NCBI RefSeq assembly: GCF_036785885.1
Contig: NC_092312.1
Coordinates: forward strand, 22,524,001 to 22,588,000
From: Coffea arabica
Taxonomy: Eukaryota > Streptophyta > Magnoliopsida > Gentianales > Rubiaceae
Direction of reading: 5' to 3'
DNA length: 64,000 bases
Shown piece by piece: positions 1 to 11,095 of the stretch (position 1 is the first letter of the stretch; every line of letters starts with the position of its first letter). The notes beneath the pieces were generated by a model. The model worked only from the letters and a program-made list of their open reading frames with translations. It had not been told where the DNA came from and made no database searches. Made by a program: the position numbers and the translations under genes.

Positions 1-244
1 TATTATGACTTCTCTCTTCTCTCTTTCCTCATCTTGTTTGTCATCTAGGCTACTTCTTTTGTTTATCTCAATAAGATAGATGAAGTTATTTTTGAGTCAA
101 ACTCCCATCTCCTCTTCCTTTTCGGGATCTTCTTAAAATTGTAGGGGAGGATAGGAGGGGAAAGTTAACTGTTGCAATGTAAATTCTTATATTTTGTTTA
201 TATAAAGCTCACCAATTCTCCACCAAAAAAAAAAAAAAAAAAAA
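1..244 (+). repeat. 3' end of a poly(A)-tailed retroposon (probable LINE)
   Basis: The window opens in AT-rich DNA that ends in about 20 consecutive A residues at 225-244, just after a stretch resembling the 3' untranslated end of a plant LINE. No reverse transcriptase is visible, so the body lies to the left of the window or was lost by 5' truncation. A chance A-run in AT-rich DNA is the alternative. Positions 245-537 hold nothing I can name. Confidence 0.35.
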
Positions 245-537
245 CCTAGCTATGTAGGATTTGCATTCAACGTTTTTGAATAGACTTTAATGAGTGTCAT
301 GGGGATTAAATTCTCTTTAATGCTTGAACTCGGTATGTCTATAATCATAGAACTTATGTTTAATTATAAATATTTTTTTCAAATGTATTTGTTTGAAGAT
401 ATGTATAAATTTTTAATCCCTTTTTTTGTTCAATTTTGTCCTATTTACTGTCCTCCATTGTCTTCGTGCTTCTTATTCTTTATCACTCTTGCACATCTTA
501 TTCCTCCAATCTCCATTTTAGTCAGCCATTCACAATA

Positions 538-1720
538 GGGAAAAAAGTCTCAGTGACCCTAGAACTTTTAGCCATGCAAAGTTTTAACCCTCCAACAATT
601 ATGAGAAAATTTTTAACCCCCAATTTATTAAAAGTACAATTTTTTTGCCCTTCTGTTAATTTTACCAGTTATGAGCAAATGAAAATAGCATCACGTGCGA
701 TGCACCAGGAAATTGCAAGGGCATTCTTGTCCAAAAGCCGCTGCTTCTCCCGTCCATCTTCAATCCCTAGTTGCAATAGAGCAAACTACCCAAAAACTCA
801 AACCACACACTCATAGTTCATTTCTTAATAAGGGAAAGGGAAGAAAAGTAAACCAAAGAGCAGAAATCAAGAAACAAGAATTGGACTTTTCACCTTCACC
901 ATAGCAGGGGGCTGTTCCATCTTGATCGGTCTTGGAAATCATTTGTATCTTCCTCTGAATGTGTCCAAAATACCCCACCACCTCCTCTCCTTAGCAGCCC
1001 GCACACCGTTTCAGCTATTAACAACAACAGCACTCAAATCAAAAAGGTTCTGCCTCCTTATCATCAGTAACATGCTTATCAATCTCTTTCCTTTCTTTTC
1101 TCTTCATTCTAAACTCTCTCATCTCCATCTCCAACGCCCTCAACTCCAAAGACCACATTAGTTTTGTCTTCCAATTAGATTGTAATAGTAATCACTCTCC
1201 TTTTTTTCCTCAACTCAACTTTGGATTTGTTTGTGCATGTCAAGAGTTTGTTTCAATTTCCTTTAGCGATCCTCAATGTGTTGTTTCTTTTTGCTTTCGG
1301 AGAAGAATTTTTGTTCTTTTATGTTAGAACAAGGTACCTCAGTTGGATAGAAAACCATTACTATGATCTCTTTCTCGTGCCAATAGGAATTTGTCTGTTT
1401 TGTACTATTCTTAAACTGAAAAGTCCCAAATCGAATTATGCAATGATAACGTTTCCCAAATCCCTAGGGATTGAAGGTGGATATGAGAAGAAGCAAGCAA
1501 ATTTTTACTTGATTAATACTCTCGCATGGACAAGAATGCCTTATTATTTTCTCGTGCGTCGCACATGATGATGTTCTCCGTCACTCATAACTATTGAAAT
1601 TGACAGAAGGGTCAAGAATTTGTACTTTTACTAGATCAAGGACCAAAAGTTTTCTCATAATTATTAAAGGACTAAAACTTTACGTGGCCAAAAGTTGGAG
1701 GGCCATTGAGACTTTTTCCC
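538..1720. mobile_element. Non-autonomous Pack-MULE with 195-bp terminal inverted repeats
   Basis: The element starts GGGAAAAAAGTCTCAGTG and its right end reads the same in reverse. The two arms (538-732 and 1528-1720) align over nearly 195 bp. The flanks carry a 9-bp target duplication with one mismatch, ttcacaata (529-537) and tttacaata (1721-1729), as expected for Mutator elements. The arms are clearly related to those of the transposase-bearing MULE at 50229-55902, with the same tip and the same order of blocks, so that family is the likely source of mobility. The interior encodes no transposase but holds a fragment like a host membrane-protein gene. Confidence 0.85.
1221..1445 (+). pseudogene. 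Captured fragment of a DUF716 (TMEM45-like) membrane-protein gene
   Basis: Inside the Pack-MULE a plus-strand frame reads in part EEFLFFYVR, then IENHYYDLFLVPIGICLF, then LKLKSPKSNYA. This matches my recollection of plant DUF716/TMEM45-like proteins, which have an EFLLFYLQ, GIENRYYDLLLVPI, FSTLLELKSPKSNYA series across hydrophobic helices. Only about 75 residues are recognisable, beginning mid-protein and losing similarity after about 1445 as the right inverted repeat approaches. There is no full-length gene and no credible start, so I treat it as a transduplicated fragment. The family call rests on memory, not a search. Confidence 0.55.
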
Positions 1721-1729
1721 TTTACAATA

Positions 1730-2420
1730 ATACTGTCTCATTTTCTATTTTAAATTTCTAGTATATTTGTATATAAATAAAATAAAGTTTACTTTTCCTA
1801 TTATGCATATGAGTAGCTGAGTAGGGCTGGTCACTTTCTTAATTTTCAGCTAATTAATATTGGCTTTTTTTTTTCCAGTTTAGAGTAATTTAATTTCGCT
1901 TCTTTTATAATGGAGTTTTTTTTTGGGTTCTCATTTGAATGTGAAAATAAATTGTCGGAGATTGAGATCAAAAAGTTGATTGCTTTGATCAGATTGACAC
2001 GTCGTTTAATTTGGGTTTGTTTGGTTACGTGCTTAATTAGTGGTGATTAATTTTTAGCAATGTCAAGTTCTATGGTTTAAGTGCTTAATTGGCTTGCAGG
2101 GTCCCTCCTTTTTTGTGTCAACCATGATAAATACTCTTTTGGGAATCATTTACTTTATAATTTTCTAATTATCCTTATCCAAATGCAAAATAACATTGCC
2201 CTTAAGCATTCTATATAAGCGCTCTCATGCAATCTATATATTATTGTCCTCATGCATTCTATATATTTCATAATTGTTAACCTTTAATAAAACGACAATT
2301 CCCTAATGATGTGCATGCATTGGATAATAACAGAGATTTATACTAATAAATCCACACAATAAAACACGATTAACACGGAAAATATTAGTCCCCCCGTGCA
2401 TAGTGCAGGCCATCTCACTA

Positions 2421-2425
<5 letters not shown>
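1730..2425. mobile_element. AT-rich stretch ending in a Helitron-like 3' terminus
   Basis: No gene is visible. The last 40 bases (about 2385-2420) look like the 3' end of a non-autonomous Helitron: a C-run, a short TGCA/TGCA hairpin with a TAG loop, then a spacer ending CACTAG followed by T. I could not fix the 5' TC end; a TC at about 1735 is one possibility. A (GT)n microsatellite follows directly. Confidence 0.35.

Positions 2426-2455
<30 letters not shown>
2426..2455. repeat. (GT)n microsatellite
   Basis: About 15 uninterrupted GT units sit between the Helitron-like terminus and the 3' end of dioxygenase gene A. Confidence 0.9.
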
Positions 2456-2456
<1 letters not shown>

Positions 2457-2479
2457 CATTTTGAGAAAGATTTCAAAAG

Positions 2480-4501
2480 TCAAAGACCACAATATTTCTT
2501 GGTGGTAGAATCAGTTGGCAGGCCCATTCGCTTTTCTTCGAGAAAGAAATCGAGCAATCCCAGGTTATCAAATGACTTAAAGCGCTGTGGATGTTCATCA
2601 TCAATCAACTCCTGAGGGATGTGTATGACCCCCTTATTGAAAGAGAACAACCCCAATGATAATCTTTTTGCATTCGCGTTCGTTAAAACTCGATGAAAAC
2701 AAGGTTGTATTCTGCTGTTTCTCCAGGCCTGCAAAAAAAAGGCTTGATTGTCTAAATTTTTGTTTTAAAAAATAAAGACGCCTTCTAGAGGACAAAAAAT
2801 ATCGATTAATTAAAAAATATAGAGGACAAAAAAGAATAACTATATCAAAATTATTTTAGAAAACAAATATAAAAGTTCTTCTACTAGAGAACAATTGTCG
2901 CTACTTCAATGAGGTCATTGATATACATGTTCACGTCACATGCCATCGCATACTCATTCTTGTTTTCTTTTTCCTCTTTCTTGTGGTGTGCAACTGTTTT
3001 GTTTATTATAATAAGAAGCATTTTTTATGTTTCTTCAATTTATTTAATTTTGCTCCCAACCCAAAAATATTCACCTTGTTTTAGACAATGAGCTAAAAAT
3101 ATTTTTCAGTTGGGGCAATAATTAACCCAAAAAATCTCTCTAAGCAAATACTTCTAAATAAGTTACTCAAATGATAGGTAAAAAATGTTGTGGGCCAAAT
3201 AAAGTCAATTTGCAACTTAATAATGATGTTAGAATTGCTCCATAGTTGATTCTCTTCAGCCATGATGCTAAGAATTGTTTCACAATTCAGTGGGAGCACA
3301 AACTGTAATTCCAAACAGATTCAAAGCCTATTGTAAGCATTTTCTTTTCCTATTACGAGGATTTGCTCCCACCGTATAACAAGTAGACTCATGACCCTTA
3401 TATTTACATCGTGAGCTGAAATTTTACTTTAAACACTTTGCACGCTTAATACATGCATGCTAATTTGGTTCAATTACTAATACTATCGATCTTTCAAGTA
3501 GTATAAATTCATGTGAAACCCTTTACCACTTCACACTAGTCGTTGAAACTGATAAGAACCCATGAACACTGCTGATGCCTTAAAAGTCACGCGAGTGGAT
3601 TTTTATTGTCAAAATTTCTACTTTTAGCTAATAAATTTAATAAAGTAAGAGGATATATATAACCTTACCATTGCTGCTTCTCCTGCCATAACAACAAATG
3701 ATGAAGGCAAGAAATCAACAGGGACCCATTGCCCATCCTTCAATTTTACCTCCAATCCATTTTCTCGACTCTCAGTAAGAATTGTGATGAAGGTCTTATC
3801 AGTATGAGCATTAGAACTGACGGTTTTCTCGTCAACTCCATGCGATATATATCTGTTGAACCGAAGCAAGTGCATGTTTGAATCTAGGTGAGAATCACAC
3901 TTCAGCTTCTCTACCCCGTAGCTTTCGTAAACCATTCTAATCACCACTTCTTCCAACTCCGACATCAGATTTGCACATTCATGGATAATCCCACTAGCAA
4001 TTATCCATAAAAGAAAACAAACTGAAGATTCAATTCACTTGGAATCATTTCAATGCATTGCGCGCTAATTAATTGTTGGATTTACTAGTAAGAATTGATA
4101 AGATAAGGATAAATCAAGCTGTACCTGAAATTGTCATCATTTCCTCGGGGCCACACGAGCTTAGATAATTTCTTGACTTCTTCTATGTCGGTTGAATTTT
4201 CGATTCCCATGCTCTCATGATTAGATGAGTCACCGTCAATGCTAAAATAACCAAATAAACCCCTATCAGAAGTGTTCTTCTTTTTTGTTTCCGCGGGAAG
4301 ATCGAACAGTTTTTCTAGCGCAGAAAATACTGAATCCCTCAACTTGAAAGAAACTGCATCATACACAGCAAGAAAGCAACCGCACTCTTCAAGAGCGTGG
4401 CGGACTTCGTTGCGTGCGAAGGACCAGCCATTTGTGCCATGCTGCAAATTCTCCTTGCCGAAGTTGATGACAGGAAGTTTTTGCAACTTTGGGTTATCCA
4501 T
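2480..4501 (-). CDS. AOP-like 2-oxoglutarate/Fe(II)-dependent dioxygenase, gene A
   Basis: Three exons, 4501-4125, 3993-3669 and 2728-2480, join in frame to 316 residues. Donors are GTACAG and GTAAGG; acceptors are CTAG and GCAG. The N-terminal half (KLPVINFG, the ECGCFLAVYD block, LFDLPAETKKKN) is the DIOX_N region. The C-terminal half is the 2OG-FeII oxygenase fold with H189-T-D191 and H246 to bind iron and R256-x-S258 to bind 2-oxoglutarate. It ends KKYCGL, the usual end of AOP-type proteins. The family (DOXC class, related to Arabidopsis AOP1-3) oxidises small molecules in the cytosol; outside Brassicales the substrates are mostly unknown. The start is the first ATG after a TATA box. Gene B is its closest relative here. 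No break was seen. Confidence 0.85.
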
Positions 4502-4504
4502 GAA

Positions 4505-4790
4505 ATTGAACTAGACGGATTTTGCAGCGCTAGGTCGATGCTTTTTCAGTGTATTGAGAAAACTACTATCTCTTCTGCTCCCATCAAGGGTGTAGGACGT
4601 GGATTTATAGCATAGGGCAAAAACTTGTGCAGGCCCGTACGGTCTGCGGTCTCGCGTGAAGAAATTGAACAAGACGGAATTTGCAGCGCTAGCTCGATGC
4701 TTAGTGTATTGAGAATACGATCTCGTTTGCTCCCGTCGAGGGCGTGGAATGTGGATTTAGACTTTAGAGCGTATGACTCGAGGGCGTGGA
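4505..4790 (-). promoter_or_regulatory. Promoter and 5' leader of gene A, partly duplicated in tandem
   Basis: On the minus strand TATAAAT lies at 4603-4609, about 100 bases upstream of the ATG. The leader (about 4505-4645) is followed by a second, diverged copy at about 4660-4770 that repeats the gacgga, tttgcagcgctag, tcgatgctt, gtgtattgaga, ctcccgtcgaggg series. Gene B carries only one such copy (15915-16065). The second copy therefore arose beside gene A, or was lost beside B. Confidence 0.6.
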
Positions 4791-4824
4791 GCGTGTTTTT
4801 TTGAAGAACCAAAAGGAACAATAC

Positions 4825-5140
4825 GCAGCCCTCAGCTGTTGAAAGGGATAGCGGAAGGGATAGTCAAGAATATCAAAATGGCTATTTTGACTGATGATAT
4901 TAACAATTTCAGAGCTTTATTCCAGAAATGCTCTTTTTATTTAGATAGGAGATTGGATTATAGATGTGAACTGATTAGTGATTATGTTTTAGGCATATTT
5001 TAAGATGAGGAATGGATCAATTCTCAGTATGTCTGACACTTTTATATAGAACTACTTGAGTCTTTCCTCGTATAAGTGTATATCCTTTTGCCTATCAATA
5101 CAAAAACTACCGTTACAGGAAAAAAAAAAAAAAAAAAATA
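4825..5140 (+). mobile_element. Short poly(A)-tailed retroposon with target duplication
   Basis: This segment ends in about 18 A residues and is flanked by aacaatac on both sides (4817-4824 and 5141-5148). The unoccupied sequence exists at about 5608-5650, where aaccagaaggaacaatac runs straight into ccatacaaaaagatgactc. That proves an insertion by target-primed reverse transcription. The body has a short open frame ending RRLDYRCELISDYVLGIF before a stop at about 5003, and a 3' leader-like tail. It is a 5'-truncated LINE or a retrocopied gene 3' end; I do not recognise the protein. Confidence 0.7.
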
Positions 5141-5269
5141 AACAATACCAATACAAAAAGATGACTCAGGCGCAGAACTACGAATGCATAAGATTACTTT
5201 ATTATGTTCCATTCAGTTAAGTATTTACTCCATTAATTTGTCAATGCATCGTGCACGTAATCTAAGCCA

Positions 5270-5475
5270 ACACAAGTTGATTTAATTAGTAAAAAGAATT
5301 CACTTTTTTACAAAAAGTCGTGTATTTAAATTCTATTGTCAATGTAAACGCTGTATTTATAAGCTATCTATAAAAATCCTTATAAATGACTTGTGATTTC
5401 AAGATATGTTTTGACTCTTGATTCATGATGATAATTAGAGTCAAATCTATTCAAATATTTTATTAAAAAAATAAT
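5270..5475 (+). repeat. Degenerate tRNA-derived SINE copy
   Basis: The stretch from the acacaagttgatttaattag region to an A-rich tail aligns with 16695-16885 upstream of gene B, where box-B-like gtgtttgaatttc is better preserved. Both copies occupy the same place relative to their genes, so the SINE inserted before the A/B duplication. Confidence 0.45.
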
Positions 5476-6600
5476 AATCCAAAGATTTAACATGTAAAAT
5501 TATACACGTCATTTTTTTTTAACATATCGTTTTTTAACGTGTTAATAACTCATTTAAATTTTCATTATGAATGAGTCATTTTGGTTTCCAAAAGCATATT
5601 ATAAATGTGTTTTTTTGAAGAACCAGAAGGAACAATACCCATACAAAAAGATGACTCACGAATACATAACATTACTGTATTATGTTCCATCTAGTTAAGT
5701 TAGCACGAATCCTAGGCAGAAACCAAAAATATGTTAATGTAGGAGAGATTAAACTATTCCAGGTTAAGGGAAAAAAAAAAAAAAACTATTCCAGGTTAAG
5801 GGTCCCCTGACCTCAATAAATAAAGCCTTCTAGTAATTCTTGGGCGGATATAACGTACTTATAAAACTGTAGAAATGCATATAATTAGAATCCAAGGTTT
5901 CTTGAATATTTTGTTGGAGTTACAAAATTACCCAGTAGGTTGAAAAACTTGCATGTATCAAAATATCTTTGGTGCGAGAGAATTCACAATCAAATGGTTG
6001 ACAGGAACTGTTGTCAAGAAAATGTGTTAGTAAAACTTTTGCAAACCGGAGAAAAGTTAAAATGGGATATTAAAGGGGCTTCAAAAGGAACTTCCAAAGA
6101 ATCAGCAGCTAAAAGAAATACATCAGCAAAATTTGGCCATTGTTAAATGATTTTCCAAGAGTATGACCGAAGATCTAGAGATGGTCCAATAGTACGGAGA
6201 CTTTCTCAGAAAAAGACAAAAAGGGCACGCACAGACGCAGTAGCATCGGCTGGCCTCAGCTCAGGACTTCAGATGATAGAAGATATCGGGCACATTCACA
6301 ATACTCAATAGATTCCAAGATACATTCCTAAGTTAACAGATCCTATACGTGTCTCATTTTCTCTTTAAATTATTAAAATATACATCTTCAAACTAAAATA
6401 TTGCATTTAAGACAGAAAAATTACAATTTTTAGCATGTATTTCAACATGCTTTTGTATTCTGTAATTGTAATTCAAAGCTAGTGATCTTTATGTTGTAAA
6501 AAAAAAAAAATTTAGGGTTATATTGTAGAATTCAAAATACAAGCACCAGCAGATTTAGATGTGGTTGGTACGCCGCCTTTCTTAACACTGTGTTAGAGAG
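5476..6600. other. Upstream region of gene A, duplicated upstream of gene B
   Basis: No gene is visible. The block around 5510-6000 (tcatttaaattttcattatgaatgagtcattttgg, then cctcaataaataaagccttctagtaattcttgg) recurs at about 16940-17340 upstream of gene B, so it moved with the gene. At 5751-5802 a 20-base direct repeat flanks a pure A run. The remainder is AT-rich and low in features. Confidence 0.6.
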
Positions 6601-6609
6601 AGAGGTACG

Positions 6610-6745
6610 GCCGTCGAGATATTTGACACGTAACCCTGTGCTCAATTTAGCTTTGACCAATTAACCAATAAGGCATAGCGAGCGCTGGTATTTTCATGCT
6701 GTTGTGAGATTGGATTCAAAGATTTGAAGAGCCGAGAGGCTAAAC
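6610..6745 (-). pseudogene. Relic of a dioxygenase promoter and exon 1 start
   Basis: The bases gagatatttgacacg at about 6617-6631 match the first codons of genes C-E in reverse (the VSNI region). They are followed by ctcaatttagctttgacc, the gagcgctggtatttt TATA-region block and gattcaaagatttgaagagcc. The same promoter block precedes genes C, D and E and recurs at 61030-61140. The rest of the exon is missing, so this is a truncated gene copy. Confidence 0.55.
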
Positions 6746-6774
6746 AATGACAAAGAAGTTGGTTAGGAATTATG

Positions 6775-7120
6775 GTGCAAATAATTCGAATCGAATTGAG
6801 TTTTGATTTAATCATATTAAATCTTAAATTATTTTTATGAAGTTTGAATTTGAATTCGAGTTCGATGAGTTCAACATGTAAGTTCGAACTCGAACTCGAT
6901 TTAAATTTACGTCGAGTGTGAATTCGAATTTGAGTTTAAAAAAATAAAAGGTAATTATTTTATTTTTAAAAAATAAATAAAATTTTTTTTCTTAATAAAT
7001 AATAAAATATTATAAATATATATAATTTTATTATTAAAATAAAAAATTAAAATATATATATAATCAAATCGACTCACAAGCCAACAGATGAATATCTTTA
7101 ACTTCGAATTCAATTCGACC
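6775..7120. repeat. AT-rich element with gaattcgagttcga-type repeats
   Basis: Several inverted and direct copies of the ttcgaattcgagttcga motif flank an A/T-only core (about 6950-7060). Such structure is common in plant hAT-type MITEs, but I found no clear target duplication. No coding potential is visible. Confidence 0.35.
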
Positions 7121-7194
7121 TCAATGTTGATGAACGACGACCTGTTTGCGTGCAATATGATTCGTTTGTATTAGAAACAATTCATTTGTATTAG

Positions 7195-7512
7195 CGTAAA
7201 CGCGGGAGTACTGCTAAGTTCTTCTCCAAATAATACATTTGTCAGACGTCAATTCGAGAGAGGCCGCCCTCATTCTTTCTTTTTCAACGGGGTAGGTGTA
7301 CGTTGACCAATTGCATGGTACTGGTAAGTTCTTTATGGGCCTACTGCTGGTCCCGTTCTTTCTTTTTCAATGAGGTAGGTGTGGAATGTACATCCATTAG
7401 CAGTTTGACAATTGTCTTATGACAATTGGCTATTTACAGACTATATAGATATTTTGAGTGCCCGTGAGGCTACCAATCTTGCTTAGCGGTCAGTCAACAT
7501 GTGATAGTTGTA
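7195..7512. repeat. Dispersed repeat block R, left part
   Basis: The sequence tactgctaagttcttctcc, then gtcagacgtcaattcgag, then the tttctttttcaa, aggtaggtgtggaatgtacatc and gacaattgtc blocks, recurs at 18690-18890, 20440-20520 plus 38241-38390, 39335-39545 and 41510-41590. It forms the left side of the duplicated unit found downstream of the dioxygenase genes. Its own origin is unclear; it has no coding potential. Confidence 0.6.
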
Positions 7513-8322
7513 GGGATAATTTCAGAAACCTCTCCTAAGGTTCCTAATAATTTTCTTGAGCTGTCTTAAAATTTAAAAAATTACACATACCCCTCTCATC
7601 ATTTAAAATAACAATTTTATCCATAAATATTTTAATAAAATTCCCTTATTTGTTATGTCTATATTTAGAATGAGTTTTAAAATTATTTTTTCATTCTTTT
7701 TCCTTCTTATTCCTTTCTTTTATTTTTTACCAATAAAACCATAGAACTATCACTATTGTTTTTAGTTTCTATTGTAACCAAATGTCGAACTAGTGATTTT
7801 TTTGACTATTTAATTTTATATGTAATCCAATGTTTTTGCTGATTATTTTCTATTTTTGGTACTAAAATTAACAATAAATCAAAAAGAAATTGTCCAAAAT
7901 TACTACCAAATTATGATAATTCTACTACCCAAAAAATTCACAAATTCTAAATGAATTATTTCAACATTTTCTTTTCTATCTTATAAATCTTTATCCATAA
8001 TAAAGTACCATCAAAAGTATCCTATCATAGTGATAAAATTATTATTATAGTTATTTATCAAATAGTAGGTATGAACATGAAAAATTTGGCACCTTTTCCT
8101 TATAATTATACTAGATAATCTTATAATCGTATAGAAAAATAAATTAAAACTCATTACACAAGAGCATTTTGGGTATTCATTTTAAAAATTGACCAAGTCA
8201 ATATTATTTTAAGATTTTGTTATTAAAACTATCAATCAAGGGAGGTAAGTGTAATTTTTCAAATGTCAAGAGAGCTCAGTGAAATTATCAGAAACCTCAG
8301 GAGAGGTTTCTAAAATTATCCC
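7513..8322. mobile_element. MULE-type MITE (family M3)
   Basis: It begins GGGATAATTTCAGAAACCTC and ends with the reverse complement. The flanks share agttgta as part of a 9-base target site (atagttgta, 7504-7512; taagttgta, 8323-8331; two mismatches). The unoccupied site survives in the related repeat at about 38565-38580, where cacatgattaagttgtattttctag is uninterrupted. No coding frame is present. Confidence 0.75.
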
Positions 8323-9290
8323 TAAGTTGTATTTTCTAGTTGGAGGAGGCAATTGGTGAGTTTAGATAATTTATGCTGAACTATTTCTATCTGAGATTGG
8401 AAAAAAATATCTCATCAGTTGCATCAACCTCCAAATACTTTTGTTTTGGTAGTAGATTATTTGTCAAATTTTATTTACCTGTATCATCAATATATTTTTT
8501 AACCACATTTTTATCTCACATATGTTACATCAAAACAGTATTATAGTATTCTTTTCAAAAAATTTATCTCAAATAATTTACTATCTAAACACAATTCTTT
8601 TTCCGATAAATAGAAAATGCATGATGCTCATTTGAGCTTTCCGAAAGCAAATGCCCTGATGCACGTGCACCACGCCTCAGGGAAAAGGGCAAAAAAAAAA
8701 AAAAACCTGTTAATGGACGAAAGGTGCACGACTTCAATTAAATAAACAAGTTAATCAATTCATTTGTTCAAGATTTTGCATCATTCATCTTGTTCCGAAT
8801 TGATTTCCAGTCGCATGGTCAGAATTTAACAAAGAAGTGGAAGTAATTGACTTAGGATTAAAGATGACTGACGTTTTCTTAAGTCTTCCTAGACACACTT
8901 AATAGGTAAAAGTCGTTCACTTCTTTCCCACTAATGATCCTCGCGGATGCTAATATATATTGGAGGAGAACAGATTAGCCTATTCCAAGGCAGGGGCCCG
9001 TGAACCTCCATAAATAAGGCCTTCTAGAAATTCTTGGATATAAGTAGAAATGCATATTATTCTACCCTCTCTTTCCATGCTTAATACAAAGGAAAAAAAA
9101 TCGTGGCACAACAATTATTATTTTTCTTTTGTTTTGAACACTAATCATGATTTTTTATCTCTCTCTCTCTCTCTCTCTCTCGACATAATTAAGCTAACAT
9201 ATCCTAAAAGTGTTCGATATCCTCTTTAAATTATTAATATACACGTCTTTAAACTAAAAGATTGCATTTATGATAGGACAAACATTGGGT
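8323..9290. repeat. Dispersed repeat block R, right part
   Basis: This continues the R block: tagttggagg, the cagttgcatcaacctccaaatac stretch, gatgctcatttgagctttcc, and ggacgaaaggtgcacgac. It aligns with 38575-39000, 39560-40060 and 57070-57960. A (CT)n microsatellite lies at about 9158-9181. It is non-coding and forms part of the duplicated unit associated with the dioxygenase genes. Confidence 0.6.
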
Positions 9291-10745
9291 CCGTTTGGAT
9301 TCCTTGTTTTTGTTTCTGTTTTTGAAAAACTATTTTTCACATTCCAAATGCTACAGTAAATGTGTATTTCCAAAATAACTCCAGAAACACCTTATCCAAA
9401 CATTATTTCAAAAACAACTCCATATGTATATTTCAATTTGTATATTTCAATTATGTATATTATATATATCTATTATTAATATAAATTGAAATATACAAAA
9501 TGAAAATTATATATTTATATATTTATATATTATATATATATTTATATACATTAATGTTATAAATAATATTGTATATTATACATAATATAATATAATATAC
9601 ATAATATATAATATTGTATACATAAATGTATAAATATTTATACATAATATATTATGTACATTATATTATAATATATACATTATTAATGTATAATATTATT
9701 ATGTACATTATTGTGTATAATAATGTATAATAATGTTATGTATAATATATATAATATGTAATAATGTATAAATGTATATTATGTATAATATATTATATTA
9801 TGTATATTATATTATATATGTACAATATTATGTATATTATATAAATTAAATATTATATATTATATATTTATATATTATATATTATATAAATATTTTTATA
9901 ATGAAATATACAATAAATATTACAAATTGAAATATTATATAAACACCATATTTGTAATATTATAATATTTATAATTAATATTAATGTATATTATATATTT
10001 ATATATTTATTTATGCATATTATAAATATTTTATTTTATTGTAAAAATATTTTTTATATATTTATAATATATTTATAATATATTTATATAAATATTATAT
10101 ATTATATAAATTATATATAATATAGTATATTATATATTATGTATATTATACATTTATATAAATGTACATTTATACATAATATATATATTAATGTACATTT
10201 ATAATATATATTTATATTATGTATTATATATAATATAATACATTTACAATACATTTATATATTTTTATATAAATATATTTATTTATAAATGTATTATAAA
10301 TGTATAAATGTATATTTATATAAAAATATAAAAATTATAAATTATAATTTATAATTTATACATTTATATAATATTCATTTATAATTTATACATTTATACA
10401 TTTATAAATATATTTATATTATGTACGTATTATATATAATATAATACATTTATATATTTTTATATAAATATATTTATTTATTAATATTTATAAATGTATT
10501 AAAAATGCATAAATGTATATAAATATAAAATTATAAAAATTATAAATTATAAAAATACTCAAAAATATGTTCTAAAAATACCTCTAAACATAATCCACAA
10601 AACATCTACAGTAAAAGTTTTTCATATAGTTTTTGAAAAACAACCCCAAAAACAACTAATCCAAACGGACTTGTATTTCAAAAATGAAATGCTACAGTGC
10701 TTTTTTTAAAAACAACCCCAAAAACAGTTAATCCAAATGGAGCAC
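9291..10745. mobile_element. AT-dinucleotide-rich element with TCCGTTTGGATT termini
   Basis: The left tip TCCGTTTGGATTCC and the right tip ending aatccaaatgga (with an inner copy ending aatccaaacgga at about 10670) are inverted. The relative at 57900-57970 lacks the insert, so a mobile origin is likely. The core (about 9430-10560) is almost purely A/T with countless overlapping TATA palindromes. No target duplication was settled and no coding is present; it is hAT-like by its tips only. Confidence 0.5.
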
Positions 10746-11095
10746 GTACTTCAACATACTTTTCTACTCTATAATATATGATTCAAAGCTAATGATTTTT
10801 ATGTTGTAAACTTAAAATACAAGCGCCAGTGGATTCAGATGTACAGTAAAACTTTATAAATTAATAATTTTGGAACCATAAATTTTATTAATTTAAAGAG
10901 GTATTAAATAATCAATAAATTAATAAATTTATTAATCTGTCGAGTGTACCTACAATTCAAAGAAACACCTATTTAAGCAACTAAATTTTATTTTATTTTA
11001 TAAAAAATATAAATTTTTTTATTCATAAATAGAGTTAAAAGTCTGAGGATTATAAATTAATCCATATTTATTTGATTTGTAAGTATAATTTAATT

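Noticed and set aside
4272-4615. Plus-strand open frames of 70-80 codons antisense to exon 1 of gene A (also 15683-16026 for gene B)
   Set aside because: They exist in both places only because exon 1 is conserved; the translated text has no domain and the minus-strand gene explains the conservation.
9430-10560. Possible origin or matrix-attachment region in the A/T-only tract
   Set aside because: The tract lies inside an element absent from the paralogous copy, so it is transposon cargo; base composition alone does not support an origin.
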